64,000 bases of DNA from assembly GCF_024679095.1 (NCBI RefSeq), contig NC_066568.1, positions 526,122 through 590,121 on the forward strand, written 5' to 3'. Position 1 is the stretch's first letter; each line of letters starts with the position of its first letter. Under the pieces are notes generated by a model. The model was not told where the DNA came from and ran no database searches. It saw nothing but the letters and a program-made list of their open reading frames with translations. Origin of the DNA: Eriocheir sinensis. Taxonomy: Eukaryota; Arthropoda; Malacostraca; Decapoda; Varunidae. Shown here one piece after another: positions 25,369 through 35,560 of the stretch. The position numbers were made by a program, and so were the translations under genes.

Positions 25369-25469
25369 CGAGCTCTGTGCTCTTTTGTAGGGGAACGGCT
25401 GGCAGTCTCGAGAGAGACCCGCAGCAGACCAAGAGGTGAATTACACACACACACACGCAGTGAGCCACG

Positions 25470-26279
25470 ATGAACACCAGGCTGTCCTTACTCGTGATGC
25501 TTCTTAAATTATCGTTGCCTGCGCCCGGAACTTCGCTCAGCCCCGACCTGGACACGCGCTGTCCCGCCGATACTACCATCTCCGGGGATAAGGAATGGGC
25601 GAACATTACCACCCTGAAAGATGAGACGTACAACAAATACACATTCTTGTTCGTGCACCCCTATCCAGACTTCAAGGGCGTCAGGCTCGTGGCGGCGGAC
25701 GATGGCTGGCAGCACGACGCCTGGTTCACGCTGGACAACACTTGTTTCCCTCGACACTCAAAATGGTGATGGTTGTGGGAAGGTGTATGGAGAGTGTGGG
25801 ACTATGACATCAGTGGCTACGATCTTTGGTTTGAAGTACTGACTGGTGATTGTTATCTTGAGTGCCGCAGAACAGGACGCTTCCTTGGTGCCATGAATGT
25901 TTATGTTGTGGCACAGGGGCCCTCAAGGTGGAGATTAGAGGACCCGTGGCCATGCACTGCAAAAGAATACACGCTACAATGGCCCACATGGATAAACTGC
26001 AACACCTTCACCACCCCTACCACCACCACCACCACCGCCCCCGCCCCTACCACCACCACCACCACCTCTACAACCACCATCGCCATCATGGTTGTGTCGG
26101 TGATCATTGGTGTTGCTGTTGTCGTTGTTGTTCTGACTGTGGTGACGAAGGTGACGAAGCGTTTCCGGAAGAAGAAGAAGAAGAAGAAGAAGAAGAAGAA
26201 GAAGAAAAAGAGGAGAAGAAGAAGAAGAAGACGAAGAAAAGAAAAGAGGAAGAAAAAGACGAAAAAGACGAAGACGTAG
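25470..26279 (+). CDS. Candidate type I membrane protein with an in-frame TGA, possible pseudogene
   Basis: An ATG at 25470 in a CACG-ATGA context opens a frame with a hydrophobic N-terminus (residues ~5-17) suited to a signal peptide. It is followed by a Cys- and Trp-containing extracellular-type region, a Thr/Pro-rich stalk (~residues 180-203), a hydrophobic segment encoded by 26079-26150 suited to a membrane span, and a Lys/Arg-rich tail generated by (GAA)n. A TGA at 25767-25769 interrupts it after residue 99 in the same frame, and the protein-like composition, including paired Cys and Trp, continues past it. Options are a pseudogene, stop-codon readthrough, or a sequence error. I do not recognise the family. 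The (GAA)n expansion may have overrun the real 3' end or splice donor. Confidence 0.5.
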
Positions 26280-26350
26280 AAGAAGACGATTAAGAAGAAC
26301 AAAAGAAGAAGAAAAAAAAAGAGGAAAGAATCTCTCTCTCTCTCTCTCTC
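26169..26350. repeat. (GAA)n and A/G-rich tract ending in (CT)n
   Basis: (GAA)n at 26169-26235 passes into an A/G-rich stretch. The part from about 26246 to 26350 is identical to 28704-28810. Confidence 0.9.
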
Positions 26351-26429
26351 CAGCAGGGGAAGCAGAACAAAACAAGAGAAAAAGCAAATGAAAACAGAAA
26401 GGTCCACTAAGCATTGCTCCCACAGAAGT

Positions 26430-26850
<421 letters not shown>

Positions 26851-26872
26851 AGAACAAGTAATAAGCAGCAGT

Positions 26873-26932
26873 AAGTAGTAGAAGTAGTAGTAGTAGTAGT
26901 AGTGGTGTTATTAGTGGTAGTAGTAGTAGAAA

Positions 26933-26986
<54 letters not shown>

Positions 26987-27003
26987 CAGTAGTAGTTGTA
27001 GTA
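26873..27003. repeat. (AGT)n microsatellite
   Basis: AGT triplets with scattered GGT, AAT and GCA variants. Confidence 0.96.
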
Positions 27004-27041
27004 GCTCCTTCACCCCGGTAGTATTCACGACGGCAGGAGGG

Positions 27042-27281
27042 ATGGGACCAAGGGCGCAGAGCTTCTACGCAAGACTCGCCGAAACACTGGCGGATAAGAA
27101 ACAACAGCCAAGAAGCAGTGTGGTCGCCTGGATGAGATGCAGGCTGTCCTTCTCCCTCCTGAGGTCAGCCTTGGTCTGCCTGAGAGGAACCAGGTCACCT
27201 GCACCCAAAACCACCCGCATTGCTGACCTGGACTTTGAGGCGACGGTGGTTGATAGTCGTATCAACCACAAGCTCTGTTAG
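27042..27281 (+). pseudogene. Orphan 79-codon C-terminal fragment of a mobile-element-type protein
   Basis: The frame contains an AWMRCRLSFSLLRSALVCLRGTRS block near 27130-27190. Blocks of the form W-x-RC-x-LSF-x-LLRS-x-x-x-C-x-RG are common at the C-terminus of many unclassified invertebrate repeat-encoded proteins; this recollection is general and not a database result. It is bounded by AGT arrays and lacks a start-proximal domain. Confidence 0.35.
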
Positions 27282-27447
27282 CTTAAAAATAAAATGTTTA
27301 GTAAAGTTTGTAATATTAAATAAAGATGGTTGTCGGCCACAGTCATTGGCGGGGTGGGGCCAATGAATTGCTTTGTGAAAGGATATGAGAGAATATACCG
27401 CTCACAACGCAACTCTAATAGATGGAGGCCCGTAAAAAAAAATTCCC
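27282..27447. other. Unassigned sequence
   Basis: The phrase CCACAGTCATTGGCG near 27337 recurs as CCACAGTCATTAGCG near 27707, suggesting two copies of an unrecognised repeat separated by AGT arrays. Confidence 0.5.
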
Positions 27448-27550
<103 letters not shown>

Positions 27551-27811
27551 CCCAATATGGACTATGAGGCCACAGTGGTGGAGAGTGACATTAGGGTGGG
27601 TCAGGAGTGACATGAGTAGGTAAGGAAAGGGAGATCTAGACGCAATAGATGATAGGGTGTTATGTATAGATTTAGTGCTAAGTAGTATTAGTGATATGGT
27701 TGGATGCCACAGTCATTAGCGAACAGAGTTGGGGCTAATGACCTCCAAGCTATGGAGCCCTCCATGATTAAGTGTCGGGAAAATAAACATGGGTGGAGGT
27801 ATCTTTTATGA

Positions 27812-27882
27812 AGTAGTAGTAGTAATAGTAGTAGTAGTAGTAGAAGTAGTAGTAGTAGGAGTAGCAGCAGTAGCAGTATTAC
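27812..27882. repeat. (AGT)n imperfect microsatellite
   Basis: AGT units with AAT, GGA and GCA variants. Confidence 0.94.
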
Positions 27883-27919
27883 TGTTATCAGTCTAAGCAT
27901 GTCCTCGCCACACCCGCAG

Positions 27920-28125
27920 ATGTGAGGATGCGATCTCTAGGCGCCACCGCCTCCGTCAGCGAGAGCGTGGTGGTAGAGAACAGCCTGTACGAGACCTTGG
28001 AGAACACCCGCGGGATCGAGGTGGTCGAGAACAGCCTGTACGAGACCTTGGAGAACACCCGCGGGATCGAGGTGGTCGAGAACAGCCTGTACGAGCCCTT
28101 TGAAAACGTCAGGAAGCCGCGGTAA
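27920..28125 (+). CDS. Candidate cytoplasmic-tail exon with 17-residue tyrosine repeats
   Basis: After CACCCGCAG at 27911-27919, a possible splice acceptor, a frame open to the TAA at 28123 encodes 2.7 copies of a 17-residue unit (VVENSLYETLENTRGIE) from a 51-bp tandem repeat. Each unit carries Tyr-x-x-Leu (Tyr-x-x-Phe in the last), spaced 17 residues apart, similar to phosphotyrosine or sorting motifs in receptor tails. It lies 1.6 kb downstream of the candidate membrane-protein frame on the same strand, so it could be that gene's last exon; this is inference. A coding minisatellite without function remains possible. Confidence 0.42.
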
Positions 28126-28140
28126 GGGAATAGGAAATGG

Positions 28141-28180
28141 AAGAGGAGGAGGAGGAGGAGGAGGAGGAGGAGGAGGAAGA
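28141..28180. repeat. (GGA)n microsatellite
   Basis: About 12 GGA units just after the candidate tail exon. Confidence 0.94.
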
Positions 28181-28555
28181 GAAGCAAGCGTGAAAACATG
28201 GAAGGGCAGGCAGCAAAAAGCCTGTTGGTTCATCACGAGGCTGCCTGCTTTAGTAATACTGTTAATCAAATAGTCAGCCACTTGAGTGACCTGCAGCGCG
28301 GACTAAAGCACTTTTGTACGTACGTGCGGGCACGTTCAGTTCACCCCTGACGCAGCAAAGTGACGACCAGTGCGATCCTGAAAGGAAATTATCGATTTCG
28401 AGCAAACTACTTCTGCAGGAAGGCTGTTCCAGTGGCGGACGGGTCTTCAAGAAATAACTCCTGCCGATATCTGTAGGGTTGGCGAGGCGACGCACCCCCG
28501 GCGGATGCCCCCATAAAGTGGTTGATTCCATCGTCTCGCTTGGAGGAAGGGGAGG
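28181..28555. other. Unassigned sequence
   Basis: A minus-strand open frame at 28274-28531 has no recognised motif; not called as a gene. Confidence 0.45.
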
Positions 28556-28790
28556 ACGAAGAAGAAGAAGAAGAAGAGGAGGAGGAGAAGAAGAAGAAGA
28601 AGAAGAAAAAGAAGAAGAAAAAGAAGAAGAAGAAGAAGAGGAGAAGAAGAAGAAGAAGAAGAAGAAAAGGAGGAGAAGAAGATGAAAAAGACGAAGGAAA
28701 AAGAAAAGAGGAAGAAAAAGACGAAAAAGACGAAGACGTAGAAGAAGACGATTAAGAAGAACAAAAGAAGAAGAAAAAAAAAGAGGAAAG

Positions 28791-28836
<46 letters not shown>
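28556..28836. repeat. (GAA)n tract, A/G-rich tract and (CT)n
   Basis: (GAA)n to ~28680, an A/G-rich tract identical in part to 26246-26350, then (CT)n 28792-28836, which directly precedes the 5' end of copy X5. Confidence 0.93.
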
Positions 28837-28838
<2 letters not shown>

Positions 28839-28839
<1 letters not shown>

Positions 28840-29066
28840 AGGCCTTCAGCCTAAACAACCGCTTACAGACTCTTTGTAGGGAGCTTGACGTGGAGTTCTT
28901 CAACGCATGGAACAATTTCTATGGACAAAGTGAGCTCTTCCACAGGGACGGATTGCACCTTTCTCCCATCGGGGCAGCCAGATTCGGATGGCTCCTCAAC
29001 GACGCAGTACGTGTCATCCGAGCAAAAAACGAGTCACAGCCACGTCCCTCCACCCCGCCCGTGTAA
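28839..29066 (+). pseudogene. Family X ORF1 C-terminus, SGNH-esterase-like
   Basis: The frame ends at TAA 29064-29066 and contains the block RDGLHLSPIGAARFG near 28948-28990. The Asp-x-x-His pair in this context is the last catalytic block of SGNH/GDSL hydrolases. Esterase-type ORF1 proteins are known from CR1-clade LINEs. Only the C-terminal ~75 residues remain because of the 5' truncation; nucleophile Ser and the earlier blocks are outside the copy. Confidence 0.72.
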
Positions 29067-29083
29067 ATAGACGCCGTGCATCG

Positions 29084-29590
29084 CAACAAACCCGTAACCG
29101 TGATCCCGCAAGTACCACCACCTCTATTACCAAGCCTCTAGATAACTTAAAAATCCTTAGTTTCAATGCGCGTAGCCTAAGAAACAAATTTGATGAACTG
29201 GGATGTCTTGCTCTAACAGAAAATTTTGACATAATTGCTATAACCGAAACATTTGTCGACACCACAAATATTGATTTAAGTTCCGAATACTATAACATAG
29301 ATGGCTGCAGACTCTTCAACAAAGATCGTGTAAACCGTAGAGGCGGTGGCGTCGCCCTTTATGTCAAAAGATATTTGCAACCCACTGACAAAACACCGGG
29401 AAACAGTAACGTTGAACATTTGTGCGTGCGAGTGAACATTGCAAAAGTCAATTTAAATATATCTGTCACCTACAGACCTCCCGGGCAATCACTCGATGAC
29501 GACCTTGAAATGTACAGCGTCTTAAGGCAGTCACTTAATAACAACGACTCACTGATATTAGGAGACTTTAACCTCCCCATATCGACTTAA
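29084..29590 (+). pseudogene. Family X endonuclease domain, C-terminally deleted (copy X5)
   Basis: Blocks LSFNARSLRNK near 29158, AITETFVDT near 29237 (catalytic Glu), a NRRGGGVALYVK block near 29335, VTYRPPGQS near 29467 and ILGDFNLP near 29557, where the GDFN motif is intact. The frame stops at 29588-29590 and the remaining domain with the SDH block is missing. Confidence 0.87.
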
Positions 29591-29625
29591 AATCACTGTC
29601 ACTCAGCAGAAGATTCACATCCAGA

Positions 29626-30280
29626 ATGAGAAGCGAATTAACACTAATAAAGCCAAATGGTTTAATAGCCAAATTAAACAATCAGTCAATGACATTCGTC
29701 CCCTTGTGCGATAATAAAACCCCACCGTGGTTTAATAGCGAAATTAAACAATCAGTCAATGAGAGAAAATTGTTTTACAGGTTTAAGAAAGAACAAAGCA
29801 CGCCCGAAAACATTAGATTTTATAATGATGCCAGGCGACGAGTAAAAAGACTAGTAGGTCAGGCAAAGCGTAGATATGAAGAAAATATTGCAGCCAACTG
29901 TAAAAATAATCCGAAATCTTTCTTCAGTTACATAAACAACAGAAAGGCGATCAAAAGTGGTATTGGACCTTAACAAACAGCGACGGTTCACTAGTGACTG
30001 ACAGCCAACACATTGCAAACCTCTTAAACAATTACTTTTCCTCGGTGTTTAATACTAACAGTCTTCCTCTCGCTACCAACAACACCAGTACTATTGTAAA
30101 TCTCGAGCATGCATTGCCTAATTTTGAAATAATAACCGATGAAGTCCTTAAAGCTCTCCATTCACATATAACAAATAAAAGTCCCGGACCCGACAAAGTA
30201 TATCCTATACTGCTTAAAGAAACAAAGAGCGAAATACTCTCCTCCCTCACAACCGTATTCAATATGTTGGAAAAAGGCTA
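29626..30280 (+). pseudogene. Family X linker and first RT blocks (copy X5)
   Basis: Two overlapping frames cover the linker (YRFKKEQSTPENIR near 29776, FFSYINNRKAIKSG near 29922) and the RT entry (TNKSPGPDKVYPILLK near 30172). A frameshift lies at ~29970 and a small deletion at ~30265 removes the RQGIVPSD block present in copies X2 and X3. Confidence 0.85.
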
Positions 30281-31608
30281 ACGTGACACCGATTTTTAAG
30301 AAAGGAGACAAAAAAATACCAGGTAACTACCGACCCATTAGTCTAACTTCAATTGTAGGTAAGCTACTCGAGAGCATAATTAGAGACAAAATTGTGAGTT
30401 ACCTCGAAAGCCACTCATTAATTGGGGATTCACAACATGGCTTCCGTAGCAAAAGATCCTGCCTGTCAAACCTACAGACCTTTTATAATGATCTCTTCTC
30501 AATTTATGACGTAACCAAATCAGTGGACGTAGTCTATCTTGATTTCCAGAAAGCGTTTGATAAAGTCCCACATCATAAATTACTTTATAAATTAAAGCAA
30601 ATAGGCATTGACGGTCAAGTACACCAATGGATCGCGAATTGGTTGAGCAACAGACAACAAAGAGTTGTGATTGACGGATTTAACTGAGAGTGGGCGCCGG
30701 TCACTAGTGGCGTCCCTCAGGGCTCGGTTCTTGGCCCAGTGCTCTTCATTATTTACATCAATGACGTGGATGTTGGACTCAATAATCGCATTAGTAAATT
30801 TGCAGACGACACAAAGATTGGTAACACGGTTCTCACTGACGAAGACAGGCAAAGCCTCCAAGAGGATTTGCACAAAATTTCAGCTTGGTCGGATAAATGG
30901 GAGATGCCCTTTAACGTAGACAAGTGCCAGGTCCTTCAAGTTGGAACAAAAAATAAGAAGTTCGATTACGAAATACGCGGCGTTAAACTCATAAGTGTTC
31001 AATGCGTTAAGGACCTGGGAATTAAAATCGCGTCAAACCTCAAATTCTCACATCAATGCATCGATGCAGCAAATAAAGCGAACAGAATGTTGGGCTTCAT
31101 TAAAAGAAACTTTTTATTCAAAAATAAAGATGTAATACTTTCGCTCTACAATAGTTTAGTCAGACCCCACTTGGAATATGCGGTACAGTTTTGGTCTCCC
31201 CACCATGCAAAGGACATTGCTAAACTAGAAGGTGTTCAGCGTCGAGCAACAAAAATTATCCCTTCCTTGCGCAACAAATCCTACGAAGAAAGGCTTTCCA
31301 CCCTTAACATGTTCTCTCTTGAGAAACGTCGCCTCCAAGGAAAACTGATCGAATGTTTTAAAATACTTAATGGTTTCACGAATGTAGACAGAACAAAATT
31401 GTTTATGATCGATAACACTTTGCGAACGAGGAACAATGGCACAAAACTCAAATGTAGACAAGTAAATTTAGACTGCACCAAATTTTTCTTCACCAACGTT
31501 GTAGTGCGAGAATGGAATAAGCTCCCACCATCAGTGGTCCAGTGTAACACGATTGACTCCTTTAAAAACAAGCTCGACCGTCACTTCCTTGAACTTAATA
31601 TTAACTAG
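30281..31608 (+). pseudogene. Family X reverse transcriptase, one stop codon (copy X5)
   Basis: A 442-codon reading interrupted once by TGA at 30685-30687 where copy X2 has a sense codon. Motifs: NYRPISLTSIVGKLLES near 30328, HGFRSKRSC near 30436, VYLDFQKAFDKVPHHK near 30532 (catalytic Asp), SGVPQGSVLGPVLF near 30706, FADDTKIGN near 30799 (catalytic FADD), RPHLEYAVQFWSPHH near 31162 and the C-terminal VVVREWNKLPPSVVQ near 31500. The single stop suggests recent loss of activity. Confidence 0.9.
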
Positions 31609-31716
31609 AGTAGAAAAGCAACGTTTTGGAGCCATCTGATTAATGTAAAATCACTTAGGTTTAAGGACAGACCACCTAGTCTGGACCATGGGGTCTGTGT
31701 GGTCTGATTTTCTATG

Positions 31717-32788
<1,072 letters not shown>

Positions 32789-34558
32789 ATGAAAGCACAA
32801 ACTGATAATGACAAACAAAATGTGTCAATATCAACAGACAACACCTATAATGCGTTCTCCTGCTGCCCGCATGCGGGTTGCTTGGTTTACGCTCCCGTCC
32901 CCCACGCTGACTTTGTTATGACAAGCAAAGCCAAAAAACGTCGCCTTGCTCGGTCCAGGCAGCTTCTCCGGTGGGTGCGTGCTTCCTCCCTTCCTGGGCA
33001 TGAGCCCGGAGACCGTTCACGGAGTCCTGCCAACAGTCAAGCCGGTAGTACAACCAGTGACGCCTCCTCCACCTCCTCGCCATCGCCCGACGCCATGGAA
33101 AAAAAAAAGTCACGCTCGGAGTCACCCTCCTCTCCGCCCGTGCCTCAGCTGAGTCCTCCCGGTCCGGCAGAAGCGGGTCTCGTCCCTCCTGCCCCGGAAG
33201 AGGGTCACAGTATGGATGTATCAACAGCTGCGGGTGTTACTGCTACACAGGGACAGGTGCCCGAGACACGGCGCAGTTTGTTGTGGTCCCTCACCACAGG
33301 TCAGAACACGGCGGCTGCCAAACACCTGTGGTTCATGGGACTCCTCCAACAGCACCCAGAGGCCAACCCGCTGTTCAAGGAAGGTAGGAACGTTCCTTAC
33401 GTCACGCTGGATATTGGGCCAGTGTACGACCAGCTTGTGACGCAGGGCTTTCTGGGGGAGGTCCTGGTCCCGTTGGAAGGGTCACCAAGAACTGTTCTTG
33501 TTCATGGTGTGCCCACCTATGTGTCGGTGAACTGCTTAGCCACTCCTCCGGGCTTTCTGTCACTGAAGAGGCGGTTTGTGGGACAGGAGGCGCGTCCACA
33601 ACTACTTGGTTCAGTGCAGGGTGACATTCCTGATGAAGTGTGGATATGTGGTCTGGGCAGGAAGCGGGTCACTCCTTACCGACATGAGCCTGACCTCTGC
33701 CACCATTGCAGTCGCTGGGGTCATAAGGACTGGAAGTGTAGATCCTTGCCTCGGTGTTGGTTCTGTGCTGGCCGCCACCTCTCGGAGGAGTGTCGGAAAC
33801 GTATCCAGGACGGTGCCTCCATTCCTCCTCGGTGCTGCAATTGTGGTGGGCCTCATAATGCCCACTCCAGGGCGTGTCCTGTGAAACCTGTCCCCTTCTT
33901 CAGCCCCCTTCGGGAGCAGTCGGACCCCTACACCCATCAAACTGTCCCTCCTGTAGCCTACCGCCCTGCACCGCCCCCTGTCCATAATGCCTGGGAAACT
34001 CCTTTACCAAGCTCTGGACCTCGACAACCCTCCGCTGGCACTGTCAGTGAGTCCTCACCTGCCCCTGCAGTCCCCGCTGGGGGTCCACTAGTCTCCGCTT
34101 CTGCTGCTGACCTCTCTAGTAGTATTCTGCTTTCCCTACAAAAGGAAATAGCCAACCTCTCAGTTGTCCTGGCTCAAGTTTCTGTGCGCCTCACTGCTGT
34201 GGAAGCTCGCCCTGTTCCCTTTGCTCCATGTCCCCCTCCTGGCCCGGTTCCTGTGACTGCTGACGCTGGAGGGTCCTCTTCTCTGCCGCTCTCGCCGGCG
34301 GCCGATCCTCAGCCTCAGGCAACATCCAGTACTCCTCTCAGCTCAGTTCCTCCTGTGCAGGCTACGGGAACCCATGTAGTGTCGCACACCTCCGGCAGCG
34401 GTGCCCAGATTGTGGGTGACTCTGGCCTGACCGCAGTCTACTCTCGGCTGGATTCACTGGAGACTTCGGTAGCGGGCATACATACTACTATGCAGGCCAT
34501 CCTTGCCAGAATGGATGGCACTCAGCAGCAGCCCCTGGATAACTCCTTGACTTCGTAA
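32789..34558 (+). CDS. I-type LINE ORF1, Gag-like RNA-binding protein
   Basis: An intact 589-codon frame. The N-terminal ~150 residues are Ser/Pro-rich and basic, and a central region near residues 170-290 leads into three Cys/His knuckles at ~33697-33880: CHHCSRWGHKDWKC, CWFCAGRHLSEEC and CCNCGGPHNAHSRAC. The C-terminal part is Pro/Ser-rich with a short heptad-like leucine stretch near 34120-34200. Such proteins coat LINE RNA. An internal ATG at 32918 in front of a basic segment is an alternative start. The stop codon overlaps the next frame's ATG (TAATG at 34556-34560), suggesting reinitiation between ORF1 and ORF2. Confidence 0.85.
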   Translation: MKAQTDNDKQNVSISTDNTYNAFSCCPHAGCLVYAPVPHADFVMTSKAKKRRLARSRQLLRWVRASSLPGHEPGDRSRSPANSQAGSTTSDASSTSSPSPDAMEKKKSRSESPSSPPVPQLSPPGPAEAGLVPPAPEEGHSMDVSTAAGVTATQGQVPETRRSLLWSLTTGQNTAAAKHLWFMGLLQQHPEANPLFKEGRNVPYVTLDIGPVYDQLVTQGFLGEVLVPLEGSPRTVLVHGVPTYVSVNCLATPPGFLSLKRRFVGQEARPQLLGSVQGDIPDEVWICGLGRKRVTPYRHEPDLCHHCSRWGHKDWKCRSLPRCWFCAGRHLSEECRKRIQDGASIPPRCCNCGGPHNAHSRACPVKPVPFFSPLREQSDPYTHQTVPPVAYRPAPPPVHNAWETPLPSSGPRQPSAGTVSESSPAPAVPAGGPLVSASAADLSSSILLSLQKEIANLSVVLAQVSVRLTAVEARPVPFAPCPPPGPVPVTADAGGSSSLPLSPAADPQPQATSSTPLSSVPPVQATGTHVVSHTSGSGAQIVGDSGLTAVYSRLDSLETSVAGIHTTMQAILARMDGTQQQPLDNSLTS

Positions 34559-35560
34559 TGGCCTGCACGACCTATCGCTTCCTGACCTGGAACATTAACG
34601 GGCTGCGTGCCCGGTTCACTGATCTCCACTCATATGTTATAACGCAGAAACCCGACGTCATTGCCCTACAAGAGGTCGGGCCCGAGGTGCCACAGTTGAG
34701 AGGTTATGTGAATCATTCTCTAGGACCTGGAGATGGTAGCAGTTGAGGGTTAACAACATATGTCAAACATGGACTTCCTGTTACTTTTCATGAGATGGGG
34801 TATGGAGTTTCTTATTGTGTGTCTGCATGTTCCTAATGGTCCCCTGTATTGTATAAATTTGTATGTTCATGCTTGTGCCTTTCGTGCTGACAACCTCCCA
34901 GGCTGCTTCTTGGAAGAAAAATCATTGCTAATGGGGGATCTCAATGCTCGTCATAAGGACCTAGGCCAGTGGTATTCATTAATGACTCAATTCACGGCTC
35001 TCGAAAAATATATAAATTAATTAATAAAAAAAATACATAGAAAAATAATTTAATAATTTATCAAGAAAGATATATATTTTCATGAGGTGAGATGGAAGAC
35101 AAAGTCACAGTAAGCGATAACATTCTAACATCCCTGCCCTAGTCGTACAGAAATCATACGTGTCTACTACGGGAAAACTGATCAGCGACACGTCTACGTA
35201 GTAGTTATATATATATAATTTAATTAGTTGAGTTACGCTAACTTGCAGTAGCTGCGGCTCTCTAAATCAATGTGTTTAACCAAAGTGGCTCTCTTGCAAA
35301 AATTAGTGAATAACACTGACCTAGGCAGTCATTTGACCACCAATGTAAATGGGATTCGTTGGAAAGCTTTTCTTGACGCCACAGATACTGTAACGCTCAC
35401 AGGTGACAGTGTCCCTACACACACTCAAGGTGGCAGGTTAGACTATGTAGCCCTGTCCAACATGCCCCCGTGCTCTATTGAGACTTGCTTGTTGCCTACT
35501 TTACTCAGCGACCACTTTGCTCTGGAAACTACTCTCCCTTGGTCTTTTGTGCCTATTACA
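34558..35560 (+). pseudogene. I-type LINE endonuclease, stops, frameshift and MITE insertion
   Basis: ORF2 starts with FLTWNINGLRARF near 34580 and IALQEVGPEVPQL near 34660 (catalytic Glu). After a stop at 34744 the domain is readable in other frames to LLMGDLNARHKDLG near 34925-34966 (metal-binding Asp-Leu-Asn). A 352-bp MITE follows, and the domain resumes at 35327 with NVNGIRWKAFLDA and ends with LLSDHFALET near 35500 (SDH). The break by the MITE is clean, with an 8-bp duplication. Confidence 0.82.
34967..35318. mobile_element. hAT-type MITE (352 bp)
   Basis: Termini are CAGTGGTATTCATTAAT on the left and the complement of CAGTGTTATTCACTAAT on the right, and a second pairing (GGCTCTC near 35000 with its complement GAGAGCC seen as GGCTCTCTT near 35287) lies further in. 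The flanks are exact copies of ACCTAGGC (34959-34966 and 35319-35326). CAGTG termini and an 8-bp duplication are typical of hAT elements. The AT-rich core has no transposase. Confidence 0.88.

Noticed and set aside
34743..35020. Small independent gene between ORF1 and the long RT frame
   Set aside because: It is decayed endonuclease plus the first 50 bp of the hAT MITE.
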